Shown in pieces: positions 1-5,249 of a DNA stretch of 6,581 nucleotides. The position numbers were made by a program, and so were the translations under genes. Every line of letters starts with the position of its first letter. Within the stretch, counting starts at the first letter, position 1. Below the pieces are notes generated by a model, which was given only the letters and a program-made list of their open reading frames with translations, was not told the origin of the DNA and searched no databases. The DNA is from Parcubacteria group bacterium RIFCSPHIGHO2_01_FULL_47_10b (GTDB lineage: Bacteria; Patescibacteriota; Minisyncoccia; 2-01-FULL-47-10): contig MHXC01000002.1 of NCBI GenBank assembly GCA_001824325.1, forward strand, positions 4,519 to 11,099, read 5' to 3'.

Positions 1-202
1 TTTGAATATTATATTCACGCCTATTTCCTTTTTGATCGAGAAGCTCCCGCACTTCCTTGATGATCCATTGCTGGTTGCGCGCAGTGGTGAGCCCCAAAAA
101 GGCACTTTTTTGGACTCGCTTAAGCCCATAATCGAAACAGATTGAAGTAATTTTTGAGCGCAGCTTTGTTTTTGTAATGTCATAAATAATAAGTATATGC
201 AT
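1..202 (-). CDS. cas2: Cas2, CRISPR adaptation protein (3' end cut by window edge)
   Basis: Reading leftward from ATG at 202-200, 67 codons are open before the window ends, so about two thirds to three quarters of a normal Cas2 (about 90-100 residues) is visible. The N-terminus MHILIIYDIT has the hydrophobic first beta strand ending in the conserved Asp (D8) of Cas2. It is followed by a basic helix (K11-K17) and the family pattern RVQKSAFLG (residues 29-37; Q31, S33 and F35 are typical). Cas2 forms the dimeric core of the Cas1-Cas2 integrase that inserts new spacers into the CRISPR array. The gene starts 12 nt after the cas1 stop, in the same frame, so the two are co-transcribed. There is no clear Shine-Dalgarno site, so translation may be coupled to cas1. 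The start is bounded by the in-frame cas1 TGA, and no other start codon lies between. The identification is firm; the C-terminus cannot be judged. Confidence 0.9.
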   Translation of the reverse strand, partial: MHILIIYDITKTKLRSKITSICFDYGLKRVQKSAFLGLTTARNQQWIIKEVRELLDQKGNRREYNIQ

Positions 203-214
203 AACACTGTTGAT

Positions 215-1198
215 TCAGTCCATAAAAGACGGTTCGAAAATCGCGGCCAAGTCTTGTGTTTCATTTTTACAATACCGGGCGATCTTGCGAAACTCTTGTT
301 CCATTAAATCTTTTCTTTTGTACCGTTTGCCGTCAGTACCCCTCGTTATTTCATTCAATTCTTTTTCGATGTTAGTTATTAGGAATTTTTTAATCCGCTG
401 CGAAAAATTCATTGTTTTATTGATATTTTTTCGTAGATATCGAAGAACTACGGTGTCAACGATCGGACGGTACGACTCGGCAAGATCATATATGAGAGCA
501 GGGCGCGCCCTCCCATCCTTGTGGAAAATGCCGATAAACGGATCAAAACCGACCAATGTGACTAATCTCCAGATGTGAGTGTACAGAATGCCATAACCGT
601 AGTTAAATAATTTATTTACGAGGTCAGCCGGATGTTGGTGAACCCTTTTGTGAAAGTGATACGCGGTTGGCACCATACTCGCGATTATTTGCCAGTAGAG
701 AGCGGCAATATGCGCTTCGATACCCAAGGTACCCCCTATTGTTTGTTGGCTCAGCAATTTATTCGTAGATATAGACCTTTCTGTATGCTCCATCTGTTCA
801 CGATTTTTTATTTTCAATTGCTTTACTAGAGTAAATTGTCGCTCAACTTTTGCGTTAATGATTGTCCTAGTCAACAACGCTCGTTTATTGTCTGTTAGTT
901 CAAGTTGGGCGCGACGGAGTCGCACATGATGGAGTACTGAGGGAGAAGAAAAGTATGCATAGGGTCTTGATAAGTTATCAAAACAAATGATAGGGATATT
1001 ATTTGTTGAGAGCGCTTGGATGAGGTCGGTCGAAATGCCCAGGCCATTACCTGCTAATATGAGATTGCGCATATGAATAAGCGGATACTCATCCAGTGTT
1101 TTATTTTTTTGAGTAATTTGTAGTCGCCTACTTTTCTTGCCGATAAACAGCCCACACCCCTGAATATATAAGTTGTTGTTCTGTAATAAAATAATCAT
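215..1198 (-). CDS. cas1: Cas1, CRISPR spacer-acquisition integrase
   Basis: A complete 327-residue protein of normal Cas1 length. Cas1 is the metal-dependent integrase that, with Cas2, joins prespacers to the leader end of the CRISPR array. The N-terminal beta domain (about 1-85) ends in a pattern usual for Cas1 (PIICFDNLSRPYAYF, residues 69-83). The helical catalytic domain follows. The metal-binding residues can be placed as E161 (in GTLGIEAHIAALYW), H226 (in GIFHKDG) and D238 (in ALIYDLAESYRP), with E241 three residues further where many Cas1 proteins have a second acid. The E-to-H spacing of 65 is close to the 67 of E. coli Cas1 (E141/H208). All core residues are present, so the enzyme should be active. 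The gene lies between the effector and cas2 on the same strand. The sequence before the ATG is pyrimidine-rich with no Shine-Dalgarno, and a hairpin sits just upstream. No cas4 is seen. Confidence 0.96.
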   Translation of the reverse strand: MIILLQNNNLYIQGCGLFIGKKSRRLQITQKNKTLDEYPLIHMRNLILAGNGLGISTDLIQALSTNNIPIICFDNLSRPYAYFSSPSVLHHVRLRRAQLELTDNKRALLTRTIINAKVERQFTLVKQLKIKNREQMEHTERSISTNKLLSQQTIGGTLGIEAHIAALYWQIIASMVPTAYHFHKRVHQHPADLVNKLFNYGYGILYTHIWRLVTLVGFDPFIGIFHKDGRARPALIYDLAESYRPIVDTVVLRYLRKNINKTMNFSQRIKKFLITNIEKELNEITRGTDGKRYKRKDLMEQEFRKIARYCKNETQDLAAIFEPSFMD

Positions 1199-1211
1199 AT
1201 TAATAAGCGGA

Positions 1212-1239
1212 GAGGGATAGCCCGGATGAGCTATCCCTC
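1212..1239 (-). promoter_or_regulatory. 10-bp intergenic hairpin between effector gene and cas1
   Basis: On the minus strand GAGGGATAGC and GCTATCCCTC are perfect complements around an 8-nt loop (TCATCCGG). The hairpin fills most of the 45-bp gap between the effector stop (1244) and the cas1 ATG (1198). On the cas strand it is followed by TCCGCTTATTAAT, not by a run of T, so it is not a standard intrinsic terminator. It could be an attenuator, an RNA-stability or processing element that sets effector and Cas1/2 levels separately, or a protein-binding inverted repeat. The structure is seen; the role is inferred. Confidence 0.6.
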
Positions 1240-1243
1240 CCTG

Positions 1244-2728
1244 TCATTCGTCGAGAAGTTGTTTGGCGAGGTTTGTTGCTGTGTTTACAGCTGCTATTTC
1301 ACGATGACTGCAGATGCTACACAAGAACGTCTCGCTCTCTATGTCGACTTTGTACTTTGTTGGATCTTTGATCCCCTGGTTTGTCGCTCCACACTGTGAA
1401 CACGTGAAGCGGACCCCGTATGACCCATTGCTATGGGTCAGCGGCATGCCATTCCTAATAGCTAGATCCTTCAGTCGTTCGGTAATCTGCCGATATGCCC
1501 AGTGAGAGAGTAGAAAATTAACAGGCGGCGCTGGGGTGCTTTTCCTAACCCGCGCGATCGACTCGAGCCGCACTGCGGCACCTCGTTCGCGCAGGAAGGT
1601 TACAATGGTGAATACCTGTGTATTGATGAGCGATTTAAGTTGTTTTCTATAGGCAGCGTTCCATGTGGGCTTACTTTGCTCGCGAAGGCTTCGTAACCGT
1701 TCTTCGCCTTGATGTATCAAGGAAAGTAACTCACTGCCCGACCATTGTTGTTTTTCCACTACCCGTTCATCTTGATCAAGTATCACGCATGATGCAAGTG
1801 TTTTCGGCCCGAGAGATATGCCGGCGAAGCAACGAGGTTTATAGAGTTTTGGCGCTTTATGTGCAAGCACTAGGCGAAGAATAAATACTTCTTGCCAAGG
1901 CCCCTGAATCCATCCTTGAGACTTTCGGGTTCTTCTCATCCTCCTTCGTTTGTCGACCTCACGGACATAGTCAATAGAAACCTGCGCCCACGCCAGCTTC
2001 CCTTTTTCTGTACGGATACTCTCGCAAATATCCGTCATGCGTCGATGCTGTTGAGCATATATTCCAACCAGCGGAAACAATATCAAGCTACCAGATGTTA
2101 CACGACCCTTCCCATCGCAGGGAATTAGTTTTTCAATAGTCCTCATCCGATAACAAGGATTGTTTTCGCCTAAGATTGGCAATCCAATGAAATAGCGACC
2201 ACTCGCGTTTTTGAGTAAACGAACCACCTTACCAGAGGAAAAGGTGAGCGGCATCCATTGATTGATTTCTGTGAGCGGATGTGGCTCGGGGAAACTCGGC
2301 TCGCCCCATGTTGCGGTTCCTGCCAGATATTCTTTGTTGAGTGCATACCACGAAGCAAGATTCTCCGCCACATCCCAATAGGTACCCTGTATCAACGATG
2401 ACCCAAGCTGGTACGGATTTTGATTTTCGAATAGAGCCCGAAGTTGATTGACGATGTCACTTATCGGGCGCTTCCAAAAGCGGGGTTGACCAAGCTTATT
2501 AAGCTTGGGATTGCCTTGCTCGTCGATGACGGGATTTTCGAAAACAATAGGTTGGTTTGCAATGCGTGCATGGTGCACTATTTCCCAATAGTGCTTGGTG
2601 TTATCCAGCACTGCCTTTGTGAGTAGCCCCCATCCTGATTGAGTGGTTAGATTCTGGGTTCTTGGTTGGCCGTCGAGTCTGAACGTATACGTACGGTAGT
2701 AGAAGCGCTCTTTTTCCACCGGTTCCAC
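1244..2728 (-). CDS. cas12: Compact Cas12-like type V effector with degenerate RuvC site (predicted nuclease-inactive)
   Basis: This 494-residue protein starts at GTG (2728-2726). A Shine-Dalgarno GGGAG lies 9 nt upstream, and an in-frame TAA upstream rules out a longer form. The C-terminal half has TnpB/Cas12 order: RuvC-I at FAGISLG (301-307), RuvC-II at VRLES (386-390), zinc finger C443/C446 and C470/C473, and RuvC-III at AAVNTATNLA (479-488). The spacings 305-389 (84) and 389-480 (91) resemble TnpB (D191/E278/D361 in ISDra2 TnpB). The canonical acids are D, E and D; here they are S305 (codon TCT), E389 and A480 (GCT). Two-metal cleavage should therefore be lost while the fold persists. 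Residues 1-300 match no family I recognise; by position they should be the WED/REC part that binds guide RNA and PAM, with a basic cluster at 260-269. Known non-cutting relatives are Cas12k (transposon-linked) and Cas12m (binding-based silencing). Linkage to cas1-cas2 argues for a CRISPR effector rather than a free TnpB. The subtype is unassigned. Confidence 0.86.
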   Translation of the reverse strand: MEPVEKERFYYRTYTFRLDGQPRTQNLTTQSGWGLLTKAVLDNTKHYWEIVHHARIANQPIVFENPVIDEQGNPKLNKLGQPRFWKRPISDIVNQLRALFENQNPYQLGSSLIQGTYWDVAENLASWYALNKEYLAGTATWGEPSFPEPHPLTEINQWMPLTFSSGKVVRLLKNASGRYFIGLPILGENNPCYRMRTIEKLIPCDGKGRVTSGSLILFPLVGIYAQQHRRMTDICESIRTEKGKLAWAQVSIDYVREVDKRRRMRRTRKSQGWIQGPWQEVFILRLVLAHKAPKLYKPRCFAGISLGPKTLASCVILDQDERVVEKQQWSGSELLSLIHQGEERLRSLREQSKPTWNAAYRKQLKSLINTQVFTIVTFLRERGAAVRLESIARVRKSTPAPPVNFLLSHWAYRQITERLKDLAIRNGMPLTHSNGSYGVRFTCSQCGATNQGIKDPTKYKVDIESETFLCSICSHREIAAVNTATNLAKQLLDE

Positions 2729-2770
2729 GATATCACTCTCCCTTTCGCTTTCTTAGTAGGTTTTGATATC
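2729..2770 (-). promoter_or_regulatory. Effector ribosome binding site and 5' leader with possible stem
   Basis: On the cas strand GGGAG (2742-2738) lies 9 nt before the GTG start, the clearest Shine-Dalgarno in the window. GATATCA (2770-2764) can pair with TGATATC (2735-2729), which directly abuts the start codon. This gives a 7-bp stem with the ribosome site in its loop. The ribosome site supports the GTG start. The stem is short and AT-rich, so regulation through it is only a possibility. Confidence 0.55.
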
Positions 2771-2788
2771 CCCTCGCGTAGTTTTCGA

Positions 2789-2817
2789 ACAATATCACGG
2801 ATAACATTGACTGTCAA
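2789..2817 (-). promoter_or_regulatory. Promoter of the cas operon
   Basis: On the minus strand a perfect -35 TTGACA (2817-2812) is followed after exactly 17 nt by a -10 TATTGT (2794-2789). Transcription should begin near 2782, leaving a leader of about 54 nt before the effector GTG. It is the only good promoter seen for effector-cas1-cas2, which fits a single operon. Its -35 shares a base with the -35 of the opposing rnpB promoter. Confidence 0.72.
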
Positions 2818-2835
2818 CTTGGTTCACGTTATAGT
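2807..2835 (+). promoter_or_regulatory. Promoter of rnpB
   Basis: TTGACT (2807-2812), a 17-nt spacer and TATAGT (2830-2835) form a near-consensus housekeeping promoter. The predicted start is about 2842, which agrees with the 5' end of the RNase P RNA as set by its P1 helix (from 2844). The -35 boxes of this and the cas promoter form the palindrome TTGACTGTCAA (2807-2817). Confidence 0.78.
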
Positions 2836-2843
2836 GTTAATAA

Positions 2844-3206
2844 GATTTGGAGCTAGGCGATCGATCCGTGCTATACTTATTGCTGCAAGGCTATGATAGC
2901 CGGATAGGAAAGTCCGAACACCCGCAACATGGTGTGCGATTCGCATAGCATGTGGCGACAAAGGAAGCGGGTAACGCCCGTCGTGCCGTCAGCAATGGCG
3001 TCATAGGGAAAGTGTCACAGAGACGAGCAATATGAAACGTCTCCACAAGGGCCTTACCGGCCTGCGCGGAGTCTGCCTCGTGGTAACACGGGGCGGTGGT
3101 AAACCCTTCCTGGTGCAATCCGTTCGACGGAGCTTGAGGTCGTCAGCAATGGCGATCCCAGATATATGGTCGCCCTCGACAGAATTCGGCTTATCGGCTC
3201 CAAATC
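2844..3206 (+). ncRNA. rnpB: RNase P RNA (bacterial, type A-like)
   Basis: This is the catalytic RNA that trims the 5' leader of pre-tRNAs. Conserved blocks are GGAAAGTCCG (2907-2916), GGGTAACGCCC (P9 loop region, about 2969-2979), ACAGAGACGAGC (3017-3028), GGTGGTAAACCC (3095-3106) and ACAGAATTCGGCTTATCGG (near 3180-3197). Helices can be traced by hand. P1 is GATTTGGAGC (2844-2853) with GCTCCAAATC (3197-3206). P2 is GGCGATC (2856-2862) with GGTCGCC (3168-3174). P3 is ATCCG-T-GCTAT with ATAGCCGGAT (2864-2905). P4 includes CCGAA (2914-2918) with TTCGG (3185-3189), where E. coli has CCGGG/CCCGG, so the pairing is kept by compensating changes. The length of about 363 nt is normal. Two identical CGTCA-GCAA-TGGCG hairpins (2987-3000 and 3141-3154) carry GNRA loops; the second fits P18. 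The ends are set by P1 and the promoter. It is divergent from the cas operon. Confidence 0.95.
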
Positions 3207-3217
3207 TTTTTGTTTTT
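3197..3217 (+). terminator. Likely rnpB terminator (P1 3' arm plus T-rich tract)
   Basis: The 3' strand of the 10-bp P1 helix (3197-3206) is followed at once by TTTTTGTTTTT (3207-3217). The RNA's own closing helix may thus serve in termination, although its partner strand is 340 nt upstream, which is unusual for an intrinsic terminator. The T tract is seen; its function is inferred. Confidence 0.5.
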
Positions 3218-3239
3218 CGGGGTCGATCATGGATTTTTG

Positions 3240-3245
3240 TATAAT
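3240..3245 (+). promoter_or_regulatory. Consensus -10 box of the sugar-phosphate transferase gene
   Basis: A perfect TATAAT ends 7 nt before the A of the ATG at 3252, so the predicted first transcribed base is the start codon itself. No convincing -35 is seen at the right distance; the region upstream is the T tract of rnpB and TCGGGG. No Shine-Dalgarno is present, which fits a leaderless message. Confidence 0.5.
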
Positions 3246-3251
3246 GCTCGC

Positions 3252-4628
3252 ATGAAACGCTCTGAACTCATTTTTGCTTTAATACTGGTCCCGCTCGATT
3301 ATCTGATGATTCTTATTGCGGGTATTATTGCCTACGCGCTGCGTTTTAACGAGCGCGTGGTTTCGGTGTTGCCCCTGGATATTGCGTTGTCGCTCGAAGA
3401 ATTTGTGGCACGGTTACTACTGTTCGCGATTGTCATTTTAATCGTATTCGCGCTCACTGGTTTATATCGTACAAAAGTCACGCGCAGCCTGATATCAGAA
3501 GTGGGTCATGTGTTTATTAGCAGCGCGCTCGTGTTTGCCGGTATTGCAATGTATACATTCTTTACGCGACACTTCTTTGAGTCGCGGTTTATTGTGATAA
3601 TGACGTGGGCTGTTGGATTGGTGTTGATTGCGCTTGGGCGAATTATTGTAAAGAAATTTCAGCAGTATCTCGTAGGGCGTTATGGCATTGGCGCGCATCA
3701 TGCGGTATTAATTGGCAGCGATGCGAGCAATGTATCCTTGTATCAGGAAGTTCGACGAAATCCCCGCTTTGGCTACCGCATCATTAAGCAATACAAAACA
3801 ATCAATCTGTCACACATTGAAGCCCTGGCTCGGCGGGATCGTGTCGACGAAGTTTTCTTAACAAGCTTGGACTATCCGCAAGATGAGGTGTTGGGACTCG
3901 TTGAACTATGCAACCAGCTCAATGTCCGGTTCAACTATGTCTCTACGATATTTGACGCGTTTCATACGGAAGTAAATACGCTTGATACATTGTCAGTGGT
4001 GCATGTGCGCAATACACCCCTCGAGGGGTGGGGACGGATTTTGAAACGGGGGGTGGACATTATTGGAGCTGTGGTGGGACTGATCATTTTGTCACCGGTG
4101 TTTGTACTGGCTTCGTTAGCAGTGGTTATCGATAGTCGCGGTCCGGCAATAGTCGGTTTGCGCAGGGTTCGCCAGCGAGGTCGAGCATTTACCATGTACA
4201 AATTCCGCTCAATGATTGTAGGGGCGGACAAGATGAAGTCGCAACTGCTCGAGAAGTCGGAGCGCGAAGGGCCGCTGTTTAAAATGAAGAATGATCCGCG
4301 CATAACGCGCGTGGGTCGGTTTCTGCGACGTACTCGAATCGATGAATTCCCGCAACTATGGAATGTGTTACGCGGCGAGATGAGTCTAGTTGGCCCTCGG
4401 CCGCACGAGCCAGGCGAAGTCGCCCAATACCAGAAGCATCATAAGCGGGTTCTGGCGATTAAGCCGGGTGTTACCGGTCTGGCGCAAATCTCCGGTAGCT
4501 CGACGCTTCCCTTTGACCAAGAAGTAAAACTCGACACCTACTATATTGAAAACTGGTCTCTATGGCTTGATAGTAAAATCCTTATTCGCACTGCGATAAA
4601 GTTTTTGTTTGATCCGAGTGCGGTGTGA
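3252..4628 (+). CDS. Polyprenyl-phosphate sugar-1-phosphate transferase (WbaP/WcaJ/ExoY family)
   Basis: A 458-residue membrane enzyme. It should transfer a hexose-1-phosphate from a nucleotide sugar to undecaprenyl phosphate, the first membrane step of exopolysaccharide, capsule or O-antigen assembly. Four hydrophobic segments (about 7-30, 51-71, 86-104, 113-133) precede a Rossmann-like cytoplasmic domain (about 148-250, with AVLIGSDASN). The C-terminal catalytic domain (264-452) opens with KRGVDIIGA and a membrane helix. It then has MYKFRSM (315-321), the catalytic D364-E365 in RTRIDEFPQLWNVLRGEMS, LVGPRP (379-384), KPGVTGLAQISG (404-415) and LDTYYIENWS (427-436). The length and full domain set match the long WcaJ-type family. 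One motif is divergent: around 297-313 the usual RQ and G are L303 and R307. The ATG at 3252 is chosen because an upstream TTG (3210) lies in the rnpB T tract and would place a non-family extension before the first membrane helix. The sugar cannot be told from sequence. Confidence 0.93.
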   Translation: MKRSELIFALILVPLDYLMILIAGIIAYALRFNERVVSVLPLDIALSLEEFVARLLLFAIVILIVFALTGLYRTKVTRSLISEVGHVFISSALVFAGIAMYTFFTRHFFESRFIVIMTWAVGLVLIALGRIIVKKFQQYLVGRYGIGAHHAVLIGSDASNVSLYQEVRRNPRFGYRIIKQYKTINLSHIEALARRDRVDEVFLTSLDYPQDEVLGLVELCNQLNVRFNYVSTIFDAFHTEVNTLDTLSVVHVRNTPLEGWGRILKRGVDIIGAVVGLIILSPVFVLASLAVVIDSRGPAIVGLRRVRQRGRAFTMYKFRSMIVGADKMKSQLLEKSEREGPLFKMKNDPRITRVGRFLRRTRIDEFPQLWNVLRGEMSLVGPRPHEPGEVAQYQKHHKRVLAIKPGVTGLAQISGSSTLPFDQEVKLDTYYIENWSLWLDSKILIRTAIKFLFDPSAV

Positions 4629-4636
4629 TATGTTAG

Positions 4637-4665
4637 TTGCGGTGCTAGAAGTGATGTGATACAAT
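4637..4665 (+). promoter_or_regulatory. Promoter of the toxin-antitoxin operon
   Basis: TTGCGG (4637-4642), a 17-nt spacer and TACAAT (4660-4665) with an extended TGA just before it make a credible promoter inside the 58-bp gap after the transferase gene. Transcription would start near 4672, about 15 nt before the antitoxin ATG. It gives the pair its own control within the polysaccharide region. Confidence 0.6.
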
Positions 4666-4675
4666 TAATAATTGT
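4661..4675 (+). promoter_or_regulatory. Palindromic operator for antitoxin autoregulation
   Basis: ACAATTA-A-TAATTGT is a perfect 15-bp inverted repeat that covers most of the -10 box and the start site. Ribbon-helix-helix antitoxins bind such short palindromes as dimers, alone or with toxin, and repress their own operon. The palindrome is seen; that this antitoxin binds it is inferred from family behaviour. Confidence 0.6.
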
Positions 4676-4686
4676 TAGTAACAAAT

Positions 4687-4905
4687 ATGAAAAATACGGT
4701 GATTTCAATATCGTTGCCTATAGCACTCGCAAGGCGTATTAAGGAGGTTCAGAAACAGCGTTCTATGACGCAAAGCGAACTTTTTCGCACGATGATTCGG
4801 AAAGAATTAGAGCTTATTGACCATGGATATGTAGCTGACCACGGTGGCTCATTTGATTTCCTTCGCGATGAGCCCGATCATTATTCAGCGAAAGATATAA
4901 AATGA
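4687..4905 (+). CDS. Ribbon-helix-helix (CopG/MazE-like) antitoxin
   Basis: A 72-residue protein encoded directly before a MazF-like toxin; the stop TGA overlaps the toxin ATG (ATGA). The N-terminus KNTVISISLP (2-11) is the DNA-contacting beta strand of a ribbon-helix-helix fold. Helix 1 (about 12-25, ALARRIKEVQKQRS) and helix 2 (about 28-44, TQSELFRTMIRKELELI) follow, with the usual SxS/TQSE turn. The tail (45-72), rich in Gly, Asp and aromatics, is the likely flexible segment that wraps the toxin. The protein should neutralise the toxin and repress its own promoter through the palindrome just upstream. ATG at 4687 is preferred: an earlier in-frame TTG at 4672 lies within the operator and only adds MLVTN. 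There is no Shine-Dalgarno, and the predicted leader is about 15 nt. Confidence 0.85.
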   Translation: MKNTVISISLPIALARRIKEVQKQRSMTQSELFRTMIRKELELIDHGYVADHGGSFDFLRDEPDHYSAKDIK

Positions 4906-5225
4906 AAAAGGGCGATATTGTATTAGTAGCATTTCCATTTTCTGACGGGCCGGTTAAGAAGTTGCGACCGGCCGTTGTATTAGTTTCTGAAGATGGTTAT
5001 GGAGATGTTTGTTTATCATTCGTGACATCAAGACTGCAGCGGCGAAGCGAATTTTGTATTGTGCTGCAAACAACAGCAAAATCAGGCTTGAAGGCTCCAT
5101 CAATGGTGCAATTGAATAAAATTGTTACGTTGCACCGAGATCATATTCAAGGACAAATTGGCACTGTCGGTATGGCCGAAATCCAATCGATTGACGCAAT
5201 GCTATTGGAGATGTTTCAACTTTAG
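4902..5225 (+). CDS. mazF: MazF/PemK-family endoribonuclease toxin
   Basis: A 107-residue protein of normal MazF length. MazF toxins cut mRNA (and sometimes rRNA or tRNA) at short single-stranded sites and stop growth when the labile antitoxin is lost. The N-terminus KKGDIVLVAFPFSD matches the first SH3-like strands and loop. KKLRPAVVLVS (19-29) holds the conserved catalytic Arg (R22) and hydrophobic strand. FVTSR (40-44) supplies the conserved Thr (T42). LKAPSMVQLNKIVTLHRDHIQGQIG corresponds to the family's core pattern ending in the strand before the last helix (about 91-105). Both expected active-site residues are present, so it looks functional. The 4-nt overlap with the antitoxin points to coupled translation. 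The cleavage site cannot be predicted. A chromosomal stabilisation or stress role is equally possible. Confidence 0.9.
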   Translation: MKKGDIVLVAFPFSDGPVKKLRPAVVLVSEDGYGDVCLSFVTSRLQRRSEFCIVLQTTAKSGLKAPSMVQLNKIVTLHRDHIQGQIGTVGMAEIQSIDAMLLEMFQL

Positions 5226-5249
5226 TATCCAATATCGAGGCGGTGGTAA

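Noticed and set aside
210..2626. Plus-strand open frames opposite cas1 and the effector (for example 210-578, 632-829, 1892-2128)
   Set aside because: They are antisense to well-supported genes and have no motifs or ribosome sites; they are shadows.
1244..2728. Effector as a plain TnpB of an IS200/IS605 element
   Set aside because: There is no TnpA, no element ends and no guide-RNA overlap at the 3' end. At 494 residues it is longer than typical TnpB, and it is transcribed with cas1 and cas2.
1244..2728. Effector as a Cas12k of a CRISPR-associated transposon
   Set aside because: Its inactive RuvC site fits, but no tnsB, tnsC or tniQ genes are present, and it has cas1-cas2, which Cas12k loci generally lack. 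Genes beyond the window were not seen.
1..2843. CRISPR array or tracrRNA
   Set aside because: No direct repeat of about 20-40 bp with regular spacing is visible on either strand. The non-coding gaps are too short for an array. The array is presumed outside the window.
2872..2877. TATACT as a -10 box for rnpB with transcription starting near 2884
   Set aside because: It lies inside the P3 hairpin. The P1 and P2 helices need sequence from 2844 onward, and a better promoter (TTGACT, 17 nt, TATAGT) sits at 2807-2835.
2891..3244. Open frames of about 70 codons on both strands within 2891-3244
   Set aside because: They lie in the RNase P RNA, whose conserved blocks and helices explain the sequence; the translations match nothing.
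3210..3251. TTG start giving a 14-residue longer sugar-phosphate transferase
   Set aside because: It begins within the T tract at the end of rnpB, has no ribosome site, and adds a non-family extension. The ATG at 3252 begins the usual basic N-terminus before the first membrane helix.
4741..4767. AAGGAGGT followed by an internal ATG in the antitoxin gene
   Set aside because: The spacing of 16 nt to the ATG at 4765 is too long, and a start there would remove the DNA-binding strand. It is explained by the codons for Lys-Glu-Val.
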